Shown here: one piece after another, positions 32,987 through 44,700 of the stretch
Layout: every line of letters begins with the position of its first letter
Position numbering within the stretch: the first letter of the stretch is position 1
DNA from: Chlamydomonas sphaeroides
Taxonomy: Eukaryota; Chlorophyta; Chlorophyceae; Chlamydomonadales; Chlamydomonadaceae
Assembly: GCA_001662425.1 (NCBI GenBank)
Contig: BDDC01000147.1
Span: 7,122-71,121, forward strand
Reading direction: 5' to 3'
Length of the DNA stretch: 64,000 nucleotides
Position numbers and translations under genes: made by a program
The notes under the pieces: model-generated
Seen by the model: the letters and a program-made list of their open reading frames with translations, nothing else
Database searches by the model: none
What the model was told of the DNA's origin: nothing

Positions 32987-34332
32987 GGCGGATCCTCTTG
33001 CATAGGCCTTGCGCCCGCCAACAGCCGCAAGCCGACCGCAACAGAAGAGGCCGTTTGTGCCGCGCAGTCTGAAGTAATAAGCTTTAAGCTCTGCCGGTGC
33101 GGTGTTCGAAGAGGTGCATTCCTCTTGTACAGCTATGGTTCATGTCGCCGCGTGTAACTCGTGGTGCACTGTACCCAGCTCCTGCGTGCGCCTCGGCAGT
33201 ACAATTGGACGAGTGGTACGCAGACTACAGAACAGCACCTCCCATAAAATTGCTTGATCAGATGTGAAATGGCTGTTTCAACCGTGTCAATATATATACA
33301 GATGTACCAACAGCATCGTTCAAAGCATCAGGGATTCTTCAGCTTGCGTGTATAGCTTAATCTTGACGTCGCCCCACACGCCACGAACCCTACCGTCTCA
33401 GGTCGGAAACTTATTGGATACTGTCAATCCAGGGGTGTGCCTTTCCATCCCATAAACTTGATCGCGTTCTGACGCTTGGACTGACCGACAGTTGGGGGTG
33501 CGGCCGCTCACGAGCGCACCGCTTGGACTCAGGGCGACGTGGAAAAGGCCGGCGCGCGGGCTAGCAGGGGCTAGCTCGCAGCGCATTCGAGAGGTGGCAG
33601 GCGGATACGAAGCGGCAGGAATCCCCCTGGTCTACACTAACAATCGGCGGTGTTCATTAACCCGTCGGAACGGGGTTCTGGCAGTCGAGAGCCTGTTGAG
33701 TAGGGTCTTATGTGGATCCAACGGCCGATGACTCTGTTGCTCAAGTTGTGTTAGACTTGAGGCCTGCCCGCTGCTGCGTCCCACTGCGCGATGCACGTGT
33801 CCTAGCTTGGACTCAGCAGCTGTTGAGTGCCCTCGCCACAGCGACACAGCTCGCAGCGGATTTTAGGCCCAACTACATGCGAGGTCAAGCGAACAGGCGC
33901 CATGCAGCAGCTCAATGTGGCCCTCACCCAGCAGCTCACAGTGGGCGAGACGTGGCCAAGGGCATTGCGTGGGCCTCAGCACAAGAGGACTTCACAGCTC
34001 CAGAGGCCCTGTTTGGGAGCGGGGTTGGGTCACGAGGTAATGCGTGGGTGGAAGAGCGTAGCGCATAGGCAAACGCTGGGTGCAGAGGAGGAAGGCAAAG
34101 TGGGGGGAAGGAGAGGGGGAGCCGGTTAGTGGGGGTGGCCCGTGGGCCAACCACAGACATGATGCGCAATCAGACCCTGCACCAGTGCAAGGAGACATCA
34201 ACAGCAGCATCGAACTACTGGGCTGAAGCTATGGCTTGTTGAAGCGCACGCATTTGCACCGCGACCGACTGCTCTTGACAGCCACACGGCACCGTCGTGC
34301 ATACCCGTTGCAGAAGCTGCTTGGCTGCTTGT

Positions 34333-34340
34333 TATATATA
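34333..34340 (+). promoter_or_regulatory. TATA box close to the glutathione reductase start
   Basis: TATATATA in otherwise GC-rich sequence, only 34 nt before the proposed ATG. If it is the true TATA box, the 5' UTR is just a few nucleotides, or translation starts at another ATG. Confidence 0.5.
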
Positions 34341-34373
34341 TTGCCCGAGCGCCTCAGACGACCGTCTGCCACC

Positions 34374-37300
34374 ATGAACGTGGCGAGCAAGCTCACGTCG
34401 TCGGGTGCGTGCCCTGCGACCTGCAACAGCAGCCATGGATCACTCCATAGGCATGTTTCGGTCCGCCAGGCGCCGACGAGGGCACGGCGGAGAACCGGGG
34501 CCGCACATGCTCGCCCGCAATCCGCGCTCGCGCACGGCTACTTCACGCACGCGCGCCGGCGGCCCTGCTCGCAGGCCTGTCCCGGCAGTGCATGCGCGTC
34601 GTGCGGGTGCCACCTCGCTTCAGCCGAGGTGGGCCGTGCGCAGCGGGCGTTAGGTTAGCTGGCTGCCGCCGACCACGCGCCCAGCCATCCCTAACCCCAA
34701 AACCCCAAACCCCAGCGCGTACCGCCCCTTACGCATAACCCACCCCGGACGCCATCTCCTCACGGCGCCATGCCTCATGGTCCCGCTCCACCCATCAGTG
34801 GCTGCCCGCGCCGCCAACCCCACCCCGCCCCGCCCCTGAGCCGTCCCTGCTGCTCCCCTTGCCTTGCCCTCCCCCGCAGACCTGTCCGGCCAGGCCGCGG
34901 CGCCCGGCGCTGCCAGTGGCGAGTTTGACTTTGACCTTTTCACCATTGGCGCCGGCAGCGGCGGCGTGCGCGGCTCGCGCTTCGCCTCGTCCTATGGTGA
35001 GAGGCCCGGGTTTCGTAGTTCCGGACGCAGCCCCGGTGGCAGCGACATGATGATCAATGAGTCATTCTTGGTTATAGCATCTAAAACCCACTGTAGACTG
35101 TGTTGTGTAGCTCGCACAGCTCGCACAGCTTCCGCGCAGCGCCGGTCCCTGCGCTGGCCGCAGCCACAGCCCCCGCCGCGCCCCGGCGTCGATGGCAGCT
35201 TCCGGCGCCTGCCACAGCCTGACGCCCGCAGTCGGGGCCGCTCCGTCGCCGGCGCGTTGCGTCGCCCTGCCTCGTGGCGCGTAGGCCCCTGCGGCCTCAG
35301 GCACTGCCACTTAGTGTGGTCACTAGTGTGTAGATTTACCGTAATTTACTCAGCTAACCTATATGCCGTTGGTGGCGCGTAGGCCCCTGCGGCCTCACGC
35401 ACCCGCCCGGGCTGCGCTGCATGCGGCTTCGCCCCCGGCCGTGCCCCGTGGCCAAGCACGAAGGGCGCCGCTGCGCCGCCGCGTGCCTCAGCCTCGGGGC
35501 GCAGCTGCTCGTGGGTTCCACCATCAACCGCACGGCGACTGCGGGGGCGGTAGCCGTAGGGGCGCCCAAGCGACGCGAGACGACACATGCGCAGCCCCGC
35601 CCTGCCCTGGGCCGGGGCTGATGATGGTGGTGCTGCCATGGTCATGGCCATGGTGCAGACCCATGGGCGGCTCACGCTGGCGAGCCGCCGCTGCGGCCCA
35701 GCAGCGCCCTCATCTTCGGCCAGGGGCGCCCTGGCCCCTGGGCTGAGGCGGCGCCCCCGCGTGCGCGCCGCGCGGCCGACGCCGGGCCGCGCCACGGCCC
35801 CCCGCGGCAGCGGCAGCGGCACGGGCCGGCGCATGGGCACGGGCCGTGTGTCCGGCGCTGCCCTGCTGCTGCGGCAGGGCGGCGGCCGCGCCGCGGGTTG
35901 CTTTTGGGGGGGGTGCCTCACGCACGCGCCGCCAGCCCCGCGAGCTCTGGTCGATTGGCAGCACGCGCATCGCGGCACACGGCCGTTGCGGCTTGGCATG
36001 CGGGTCGCATGCGTCCGTTGGCGCCAGCCACCGTACGCCGATGGCATATGAGTGGCGCCAGGCCCACTGCTGTCGCCAGCCCCCAAGTGGCCGTGTGCAT
36101 GCGCGTGGCAGCTCGGAGCAGGGCCTCCTGCAGGGCGACCGCGGCCCGCTGCCGCCGCTATCAGGGTGCTGGGCTGGCCGCCCCCCGGCCAGGCTGCGCG
36201 TGCCTCGCCTACACGTGGGTCATGCCCTTCCCCCTCCCCATGTCCCCGCTCCCTCCCGCCCCGCCCAGGCGCCAAGGTGGCGGTGTGCGAGCTGCCCTTC
36301 GACTACGTGTCCTCCGACACCAAGGGCGGCGTGGGCGGCACCTGCGTGCTGCGCGGCTGCGTGCCCAAGAAGCTCATGGTGTACGCCTCCGAGTACGCGG
36401 ACGACTTCAAGGCGGCCGCCGGCTTCGGGTGCGTCCGCCGGGACGTCACGCATGATGATATAACCACAACGGCCCCCACATGGCAACATACCGTACGCAG
36501 CACCCTTTCACAATGCCCTGCCCCTCGGCCCCTCCGGCCCTCGGCCGACGGAAGCTGCGCACATCTTGTGGCGGGGTGTTGGGCTAACCCCCAGCTCGGC
36601 ACCTCGGCCCCTTGCTGCCCCTTCCCTCGCAGCTGGACGGTGCCCAGCCAGGGCACCAGCCACAGCTGGACCGCCTTCATTGAGGCCAAGCGCAAGGAGC
36701 TGCAGGTGCGGGGCTGGCGGGGCCGGCAGGGCGACGCGGTTGCTGTTGTGTCCGTACCCGCGCTACCCGTACTTGATTGCCACACTCCCCCCCTTGGCTG
36801 CAGCGCCTCAACGGCGCCTACAAGAACACGCTGTCCAACGCCAAGGTGACGCTCGTGGAGGGCCGCGGCAAGGTGGTGGACGCACACACGGTCGAGGTAC
36901 GGCAGGGGGGTACGGCAGGGGGTACGGCAGGGGGACGCGGGTCCGGCAGGGGCCGGAGAGGAACGCTGCGCTTCCACGGCCTCAGGGGTAACTGGGCTCA
37001 CATTGCCACCGGCTCATACGCGACATGGACGGGACCCGCGTGCCGGCCTTGCTGTGCAGACTTATAGAGAAGCAGCACTCTCAAGCGCCCCTGCCCGGTC
37101 CCGCCTCCCTTGCCTCCCTCCCCTCCCCCACCAGGTGGACGGCAAGCGCTACCGCACGCGCAACATCCTCATCGCCGTGGGCGGCAAGCCCACCCGCCTG
37201 CCCATCCCCGGGGCCGAGCACTGCATCACCAGTGACGAGGCGCTCGAGCTGCCGGCCTGCCCCAAGAAGGCGAGCACGCGGAGGGAGGGGTGCGGGGGAG

Positions 37301-40300
37301 CCCAGGGTGTGCTACCCCGCCACGCTGGAGCTGCGCGTGGGGTCCAGCCGCACACCGCACGCTGCGGGCCAAAGTGTAGGGCCAGAAGATCAACGGACCG
37401 GTTGTCGGCACGGCCAGGTGCCACCGCCCGAATGCAACATGGCCGACGCAGCGCCAACGCAACGCCTACTCGCATGGGGGCGGTGCTGGGTGATGTAGCT
37501 AGGATCCACATAGGATATGGTTAGCTGGGATCCAGCTAGGCCCAGTCGCGCCAACACTCCCTGCGTCGCCTGTGCGCGCAGGTGGCGGTGCTGGGCGGCG
37601 GCTACATCGCGGTCGAGTTCAGCGGCATCTTCGCGCGCTTCGGCAGCGAGGTCCACACCTGCTACCGCCAGCCGCTGCCGCTGCGCGGCTTTGACGGCGA
37701 GGTGCGGCGCCGCGGGGTGCCCGTGTGCTGCGCTGCTGACCTGCTGCCATGCGCTGTGGGCTGGTACCAGCAACCCAGCTACGCAGCCGGGCTTCCGGCG
37801 CTGCTAGCCGCCCGCCCGCAGCAGTGCGAGGTGCCAACCGCCGCCAAACCCTTCGTGGCACGCCGGCTTTCACGAACCCGGCGCACGGCCACGCACTGCG
37901 TGCGTCCATGCGTGTGCACATGGCGTGAGCTGGCCGTAAGACCTGCATGTTGCGCCTGCTTGTTGCGTCCGCTGTCGCACCACCCGCAGGTGCGCAAGTT
38001 CGCGGCCGAGCAGTATGCCGCCGCGGGCCTGCACCTGCACGCGGGTGTAACGCCGCAGTCGGTGGTGCAGCAGGCGGACGGGCGCTTCAGCCTGGTGCTC
38101 AAGCACTCGGACGGCAAGGAGGAGACGCTGACGGACCTGGACCAGGTCATGATGGCTACAGGTGCGCCGTCGTAGCAGATGCATCATGCCAACATGTGTG
38201 CTGGTGGCCTAAGCCTGAAGACTGCCACACCTCATTGCGGTTGCGCTTTTACCCCACTCCCGCCGCCCCGCAGGCCGTGCGCCCAAGACGGACGGCCTGG
38301 GGCTGGAGGAGGCGGGCGTGGCCATGGGCTCCAAGGGCCAGGTGCGTGTGGGGTGGCGCGGAAGCCGCAGGTTGGGAGCCTCGCCGGCTCGCCGCGCAGA
38401 TGTGGAACTGCACCGCGCCGCACTGCATGGCGTGGTGGGTGTTGACTTCTTGCCCTTGATGCTGGCCACGATCCGCCTTCCCCTCCTGTCAGGTCCTGGT
38501 GGACGACTTCTGCCGCACCAACGTGCCCTCCATCTGGGCGGTGGGCGACGTCATCGACCGCATCCAGCTCACGCCGGGTACGGCAGCGTACGGCAGCGCG
38601 GGCGAGATTCGGGACCCTTGGCACGGCGGCCGGTGCCCCTTGCAAGAGCATGACGACACGAACCCAAGCCCCTCTCCCCCCTCGCTCCCCTCTCCTTGCT
38701 CCCAGTGGCGCTCATGGAGGGCATGGCGGTGGCCAAGTCCGTGGTGCTCAACGAGCCCACCAAGCCCGACTACTCGGCGGTGCCCTCGGCGGTCTTCTCT
38801 AACCCCGAGATCGCCACCGTGGTGAGCACTGGGCTTGAGCAGTCCTCGCCACGTCACGCGCCAGCACTGCGTGTGCTACTGCACGGCACGTACAGGAGGC
38901 CAGGCCGCCTGTCCCGAGGCAGCACGGTGCCTGGCGTGTCCGGTCTCGTGCCGCGTGTCTTGATGTGCCGCCGCCCTCGCGTGCCCGCGGCCCGTGCCTC
39001 AGGGCTACACGGAGGAGCAGGCGACGGAGCTGTTCGGCGACCTGGACATCTACACATCGTCCTTCAAGCCCATGCGCAACACGATCTCCGGCAGCCCGCT
39101 GCGCACCTTCATGAAGGTGGGCGGCCGCACCATATCTAATCATTGAACAGATAACGCGTTGTTTGTATAGATGAATGCATGTTACTTTGAATTACAAGTG
39201 CCACTCAGCGCGCTTGGGCATGTGCGGCGTGGCAGAGCGCCACCCTCCTGCCTCTTTAACCTTGCGGCGCCCCTCATCCTCCCCTCGATCGCGCGCCGCA
39301 GGTCATCGTGGATGCCGCCTCCCAAAAGGTGGTGGGCATGCACATGGTCGGCGCCGAGTCGGGCGAGATCATGCAGGTGAGGGAAGAGGAGGAACAAGTC
39401 ATGTGCACCCAAGCACATGACACATGCTGTGCACAAGCACAAGCTTTCGTTGCCTTGCCTTGGCTGCGGCGCATGCCATGCTCCCCTTGGCGGCTCTGCT
39501 CTGCGTGCTGACGAACCGGCGGCCCGTGTCCCATCTCACTCCAACCGCCCCACGCTGCCAGGGCTTCGCGGTGGCTGTCAAGGTGGGCGTCACCAAGCAG
39601 CAGCTGGACAGCGTGGTGGGCATCCACCCCTCGGCGGCGGAGGAGGTGAGGGCGCGCGCTTGTGTGTTCATGTGCTAGGTAGAACAGAACCCCTCCCGCG
39701 GCACAGCACGCCCTGGGTAGAACAGAACCCCTCCCGCGGCACAGCACGCCCTGGGTAGAACAGAACCCCTCCCGCGGCACAGCACGCCCTGAGTAGAACA
39801 GAACCCCTCCCGCGGCACAGCACGCCCTGGGTAGAACAGAACCCCTCACGCGGCACAGCACGCCCTGGGTAGAGTGGCGCGTCGGCCGTGCGCAGAGGGA
39901 ATGCGGTGAAATGCGCCAGTGCGGAAGCGAGGCCCAGCCTGCCCCAGGTTGAGTGGCGCGTGGGGAGGGTGTGCTGCGCATGCATGGGGGGTGCAGCCGC
40001 ACCGCGTATGGTGCGTGTGGGGGCCTGGTGTGGGTGTGGGTGTGGGTGCGAAACTGCTGTGCATGGGGGCTGCCGTGGCGTGCCGCCGCGGCCCTATATA
40101 CCACGCCAGCCAGCCCCGCTCCGCCGGCTAGCGACCACCCAACGCCCTCTCCGCCGCACTTGCTCTCTTGCAATGCGGTAAGGCGCGCACAGGCGATCGG
40201 CCCATGACACGTGCGCGCCATCCCCTCCTGCCCCTTCCCTTATCCTCCCACTGCACTGGGACCTTCGGCACTGCTCCAGCAACCTCCACCCACTGTCGTA

Positions 40301-40385
40301 CTCCCCTCCCCCTCCCCTCCCTTCCCCCCGCCAGTTCGTCACCATGCGCACCGTGTCGCGCCAGGTCCGCCGCGCCGCCGCCTAA
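34374..40385 (+). CDS. GSR: Glutathione reductase (15 exons, 497 aa)
   Basis: NADPH-dependent flavoenzyme that reduces glutathione disulfide. Exons: 34374-34404, 34880-34996, 36269-36428, 36633-36705, 36804-36896, 37135-37269, 37582-37701, 37990-38161, 38274-38341, 38493-38577, 38706-38821, 39003-39116, 39302-39376, 39562-39645, 40335-40385 (1494 nt). FAD-binding GAGSGG (34-39), redox-active GGTCVLRGCVPKK with Cys75/Cys80, NADPH-binding GGGYIAVEFSGIFARFG (208 on), second FAD site IWAVGDV, and dimer-interface HPSAAEEFVTMR with His475. The Arg after the first Cys and the RGCVPKK form mark glutathione reductase, as opposed to lipoamide or thioredoxin reductase. Only about 30 residues precede the FAD domain, so a cytosolic protein is more likely than a plastid one unless there is an upstream exon. 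Intron 6 has a GC donor. Intron 14 carries a minisatellite. Confidence 0.96.
35274..35397 (+). repeat. 26-bp direct repeat pair in glutathione reductase intron 2
   Basis: GTGGCGCGTAGGCCCCTGCG followed by GCCTCA occurs at 35274-35299 and again at 35372-35397, with an A/T-richer spacer between, inside the 1.27-kb intron 2. It looks like a local duplication or insertion footprint. Confidence 0.75.
39678..39867 (+). repeat. 38-bp minisatellite, five tandem copies (AGAACAGAACCCC family)
   Basis: Five near-identical copies with a period of exactly 38 (starts 39678, 39716, 39754, 39792, 39830) and a sixth truncated copy. The unit begins GGTAGAACAGAACCCCTCCC and ends GCACAGCACGCCCTG. It lies near the start of glutathione reductase intron 14. 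Single members of the family lie in introns of the helicase and kinase genes. Confidence 0.95.
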
Positions 40386-41795
40386 GCGCGCCGCGCCACC
40401 GCGCGAAAGGGTGGAGCGCGCCGCCCTCGGCCTCGGCCCACGCCCTGCCCGGGCCCCGCTGCGTGACGCGGCATGTGGTGCCACCTGCCGCGTCCTGCCC
40501 TGGCGGTGAGGGCCCTCGACTCGGGGGCCGGCCGCTCAGTGCTGGGGACGGCACGGAGCGGCAATGGTCGGCGTCAGGGCCAGGCGATGGACGCCGGCTG
40601 GGGCCGGGTGTGTGGCCTGGGAGCTGGAGCGGGGTCGGGGGCGGAGGAAGGCCACGGGGGAGTTGGGGGCGGTGGAAGATTGGGATGGGTGAGTGGGTGG
40701 GTGGGTGGATGCTCTAGGCGTTGGGTCGTACTGCATGGCCCTCCGCGCTGCATGATGGCTGGGGTGATCTCCGGTTTGAATCTCGGATCAGATTCCGGCT
40801 GGCGAAGCGTTGGCTGGCGGAGCATGTACGGCTGCGGGCGTGGGAGCTGGTGGCGTTGGGTACGGTGGGATAAGGCTGGATAGCACGTGGATTTGAATAC
40901 GCGGCACTCGCAAGGCATCTGGATATGCGGCACCTGAGTGCCCAGAGGCGTCCTGGCTCCTGCAACGTGGGATATGCAAGTCGGGCGCCCGGTGACGACC
41001 AGGAGGTGACGACTGGTAACAGCTCACTGGCTACACGAGCTGATTCCAAGCTCCGGTTGTTTGCACCGCCAGCCGCCTTGCGCCCTGCGTTCTGCCTGCC
41101 CCTGACGGGCCCGGGCGCCGGGCCACTGGTCTTGCCTTCACGCCGGCCAAGACTACTCTTGCCGTCATGCAGGGCTCAGGGCGGGGCGGAAGCGTTGTCG
41201 CCAGCTTGCACGGGGCAGCCACTGGGACAGCCTAGGCGGCGACTCGAAGCAGGGGAGGATCCCCAGGACTCCCCTGATTTGAAGTACTGCCCACATACCC
41301 GCCGTGGCGCCAGTACGTGCGCTGCACAAGCTGCAACTCCCCGATGCAGCTCCCCACAATACGCAAGGCTTGAACTCGTGTTGGCGTCGATTGGACTGCC
41401 CTGACACGGGTCGTACACATGGCTGCATAATCGCCACTTCTGATCGCGTCAAGCTAGATAGCTCCTCACGATTGCTCAGTATCTGACGTTGCAGCGCTGA
41501 ACAGCACTACCAAGGTCAACTTTCGATTTTACCCGACGTCATCGGACCGGCCCGACCGCAGCTGTCCGCACGTCGCTGCGGCCACCATGCTGTTCACAGC
41601 GTTTCTGACAGCTCTTGGAGCTCTTGGGGCATATCACTATCTTGGTGCGGAATACGACCGACCTCCCGACTTTCGCGGGCTTTGCAACGCGTGTCATTAG
41701 CGGTCCTGAGCTATAACCCAATGCATCGCAGGGCCACCTCATGCTAGGTTGAGGGGTTGGCGCTGCGTGTGCTGCCGCATGCCGCTGCGATCGAC
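40386..41795. other. Spacer between glutathione reductase and the strictosidine-synthase-like gene
   Basis: No supported gene. It must contain the 3' UTR of the first gene and the promoter, and possibly a first exon, of the second. No TATA box was seen. Confidence 0.45.
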
Positions 41796-44700
41796 ATGCG
41801 TGCTTTAACCCCAGCCAGCTTCCCCGCTGCGCTAGCGGCTAACCAGCAAGCCCTGCGCGCCGTGTGCCTTTTAATGCACATCACAGGCTCCGGCGGCCCC
41901 ATCCCTCTGCCCTACCCGTTCCACGCCCATGCCTTCGCGGAGATCGACCCGGACAAGCTGCCGCTCAACCCCAGCCCGCTACACGTGAGTCCCACCACAG
42001 CCACGACGTAGCTGCCAAATGCCTCTACCGCAGCCCTCCATCCGTATCCCTGGCATTACCCAGCGTGCATCTCAGGCGCCTTGGCCTGGACCAAGGCAAC
42101 GATATTGCTGTCGCCGTGGTGTCGCAGTCCCAAGGCCCGACGGCACCGCCTGCCACGTCCCAGAGCGTGCCAGAGCCGGTGTGCGCTGCACGCGTGTTGC
42201 TCACCCCTGCCGCCGAACAGACAGCACCACCTGGTGAGCGGCCACCGGGCCCCGGCCCCCGATGCCCCCACAGCCCCTCTTCCCCGCGGTTTCGCCCCTC
42301 CTGATCGCCCAACCTCATGTACCTCTGTTTCCACGTCTTCTTCCCTCCCTCCCTCCCTCCCTCGCTGTCTTCCTCGCAGGGAGCCTACGAGTCCAACCAG
42401 CGCCTGCAGCGTGCGGCCGTCCTGTTCGACGGCAAGGTTCACGCCTCGGGTGCGACGGACGCGGGAGGGGACGTGTGCCGATCGGTGCCCCTGGCAGCGG
42501 TGCCCCGTGGCATCAGGGCGGCACGGCAGGATGGCCTGGTTAGGGTCGCGGCAGGGCAGGGCTAGGCCCACGCCGCCTCGGGGTGCGCCGCGGGCAGCCA
42601 GCTCGGCGCGTAGCAGGTGCACGGGGCTGCGTTGCGGCGGCGCCGGTCCCCGTACCGGGCCTCAGGCTGGTGGGCTGTGCTGCTGGGCTGCCCCCGCACA
42701 CGGGAGCTGCGGGGCCGCCTTGCCAGTCGGCACCACCGGTGTGAAGCCAGGGTGTACACGCCCTGCCTGGCCCCTGTGTGTGGGTTTGCGTGCGCCTGCA
42801 TGTGCCGCCGCAGAGACCGTCGTGGTGTCGCCCGGCGGCAACCTGACCATGCTCGACCAGTACGGCTACATGTACGAGGCCGTACCCACGGTACGGACGT
42901 ACGACACACGGCTGCCGAGCCAGCACAAGGACGGTCGGCGTCGCTGTTTTGTAACCGGCAACAGTGCAGCGGCTAGGCCCTCGTCCTCCGGGGTGCCGCC
43001 GCCTCCTGGGGGCCCCTGGGCCGCAGCGCTAGCCTCAGCGCTGGCCTGCCGCCTGCCCGTGTCATCTACCCGCGTGTGTCCGGATAGGGTACCTGCGCGG
43101 CCGTGGTGTCGCAGCGCTCACGCCGCTCTGCGCCCGCCGCCCCACTGCAGGGCGAGCCCTTCCCCAACGAGTGGCGCCTGAACGAGCAACCCAGCGCCTA
43201 CCTAGGACCCGGGCGGCCGCTGGGCTTCGCCTACGATGACCAAGGCAACCTCATCTTCTGCGACGCCGTACGAGTACGACCATGGCGTACGGCAGCGTAC
43301 GGCTGCCACCCCACACAGCCCCGCATGTGTCCACAGCGCATCGCGCCTCTGCGGCTCCCCCTTACGCCTGCTCGGCCGCCTGCTGCCGCGCCGGACACCG
43401 CAGGGCCTCATGATGCTGGAGAAAGGCAGCGGGCGGCTGGTGTCGCTGGCCAACAGGGTGGGCGCCTGAGCGGACCTGCGCGGACCTGCGCGGATCTGAG
43501 CGGACCTGAGGGGATCTGAGCAGGCACATGACCGTGCCGTGGTGTGCTCGCATGGGTTGCCCGCGGCATGGGCTGAGACGCGTGGGACCTGAGGGGGGGG
43601 ACCGGCGGGGCTCGCGCTCGGAGAGACGCCGTGCAAGGGGGGGCGGCCGTGCGGGCGGGTTCTGCCCCACACCCGCCACATGAGCCCATGAGGCCGGACC
43701 CGAGCCTCAAGGCCGCTGCCCCCTGGTGCTGCCGCGGCTGCAGGTGAGCGCCGAGTCCGCGCTGGACCCGGGCAGCCCCATTGGCTTTGCCAACGACCTG
43801 GACATCGCCGCCGATGGGCGCGTCTACTTCACCGAGAGCCAGGTGGGCAGGGGTGGCGCAAGCGCGGCCGTGTTGTGGCGGCGGTGGCGGTGGCGGTGGG
43901 GGGGGGCATGCAGGGTGGCGGCATTCGCGTGGGGTGTGTGCGAGCTGGCCGGGGGCATGGCGGGCATGCTGCCGTAGGTACGGGGGGCCTTGGGTGACGG
44001 TGTGGAGCTGACTCGGTGTGGGGGTCGAAAAGAGGGAGGAGGGAGGAGGGAGGAGGGAGGAGGCGCAGGCACGCCCGTATATCACTTTACGTCCTACGCC
44101 CGCTGTCGGCCCGCAGGCCGTACCCGTCCCAATCCACCCCGGCGGCGCCGTGGGCTCGCGGCCCTTCTACAGCGTCTACCACGGCTTCCTGTTCGGCATG
44201 CTGGCGGTACGTGCGTACGATAGAGGGTACGGCATGCTGGTAGTGTGTACGGCAGAGGGTACGGCGTATGCTGTTGGGGCTGCCGCTCCACAGGTGCCCC
44301 CAGGGGGGCCTCGGGGCAGCGGCAGTGCTGCGGCGACCCTACAACGCCGCCCTTAGACTGCCGCAGTTCTGCCTGGCCCCGCTGCTCAGCCCGCCCCTCA
44401 TCTCACCACGGGCCCTCGCGCTGCGTGCTCCGCAGGGTGCCCCCACAGGCCGCCTGCTCCGGTACGACCCGGAGACGCAGCGCACCGAGGTGAGCCGCTG
44501 CCAGCCCGCCGCCGCCGCCGCTGCCGCCGCCAGTCCGCCGCTGTGCAGGACCAACTTGAGCTGCCGCCGCCGGCACTGGGCAATGCGGAGGCCAGGCGGG
44601 GCTCGGCGGGGGGCAGCACGCCGCCACAGGCTTGCGCTGCCCGGCTTGCGCTGGCGCCGCTGGGGTTGCGGAGATCGGTCCGCCCCTCCCCATCCCCCAC

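Larger units (their letters stand above)
32490..34373. other. psbO 3' UTR and spacer before glutathione reductase
   Basis: Begins with the probable psbO 3' UTR (to about 33.0 kb). The rest has lower GC content than average, contains no supported gene and ends with the promoter of the next gene. Confidence 0.5.

Noticed and set aside
34686..34712. CCCTAACCCCAAAACCCC as a telomeric remnant
   Set aside because: Only irregular short units, inside intron 1 of glutathione reductase; no true telomere array.
39678..39867. CRISPR array
   Set aside because: The 38-bp units are head-to-tail with no spacers, in an intron of a eukaryotic gene.
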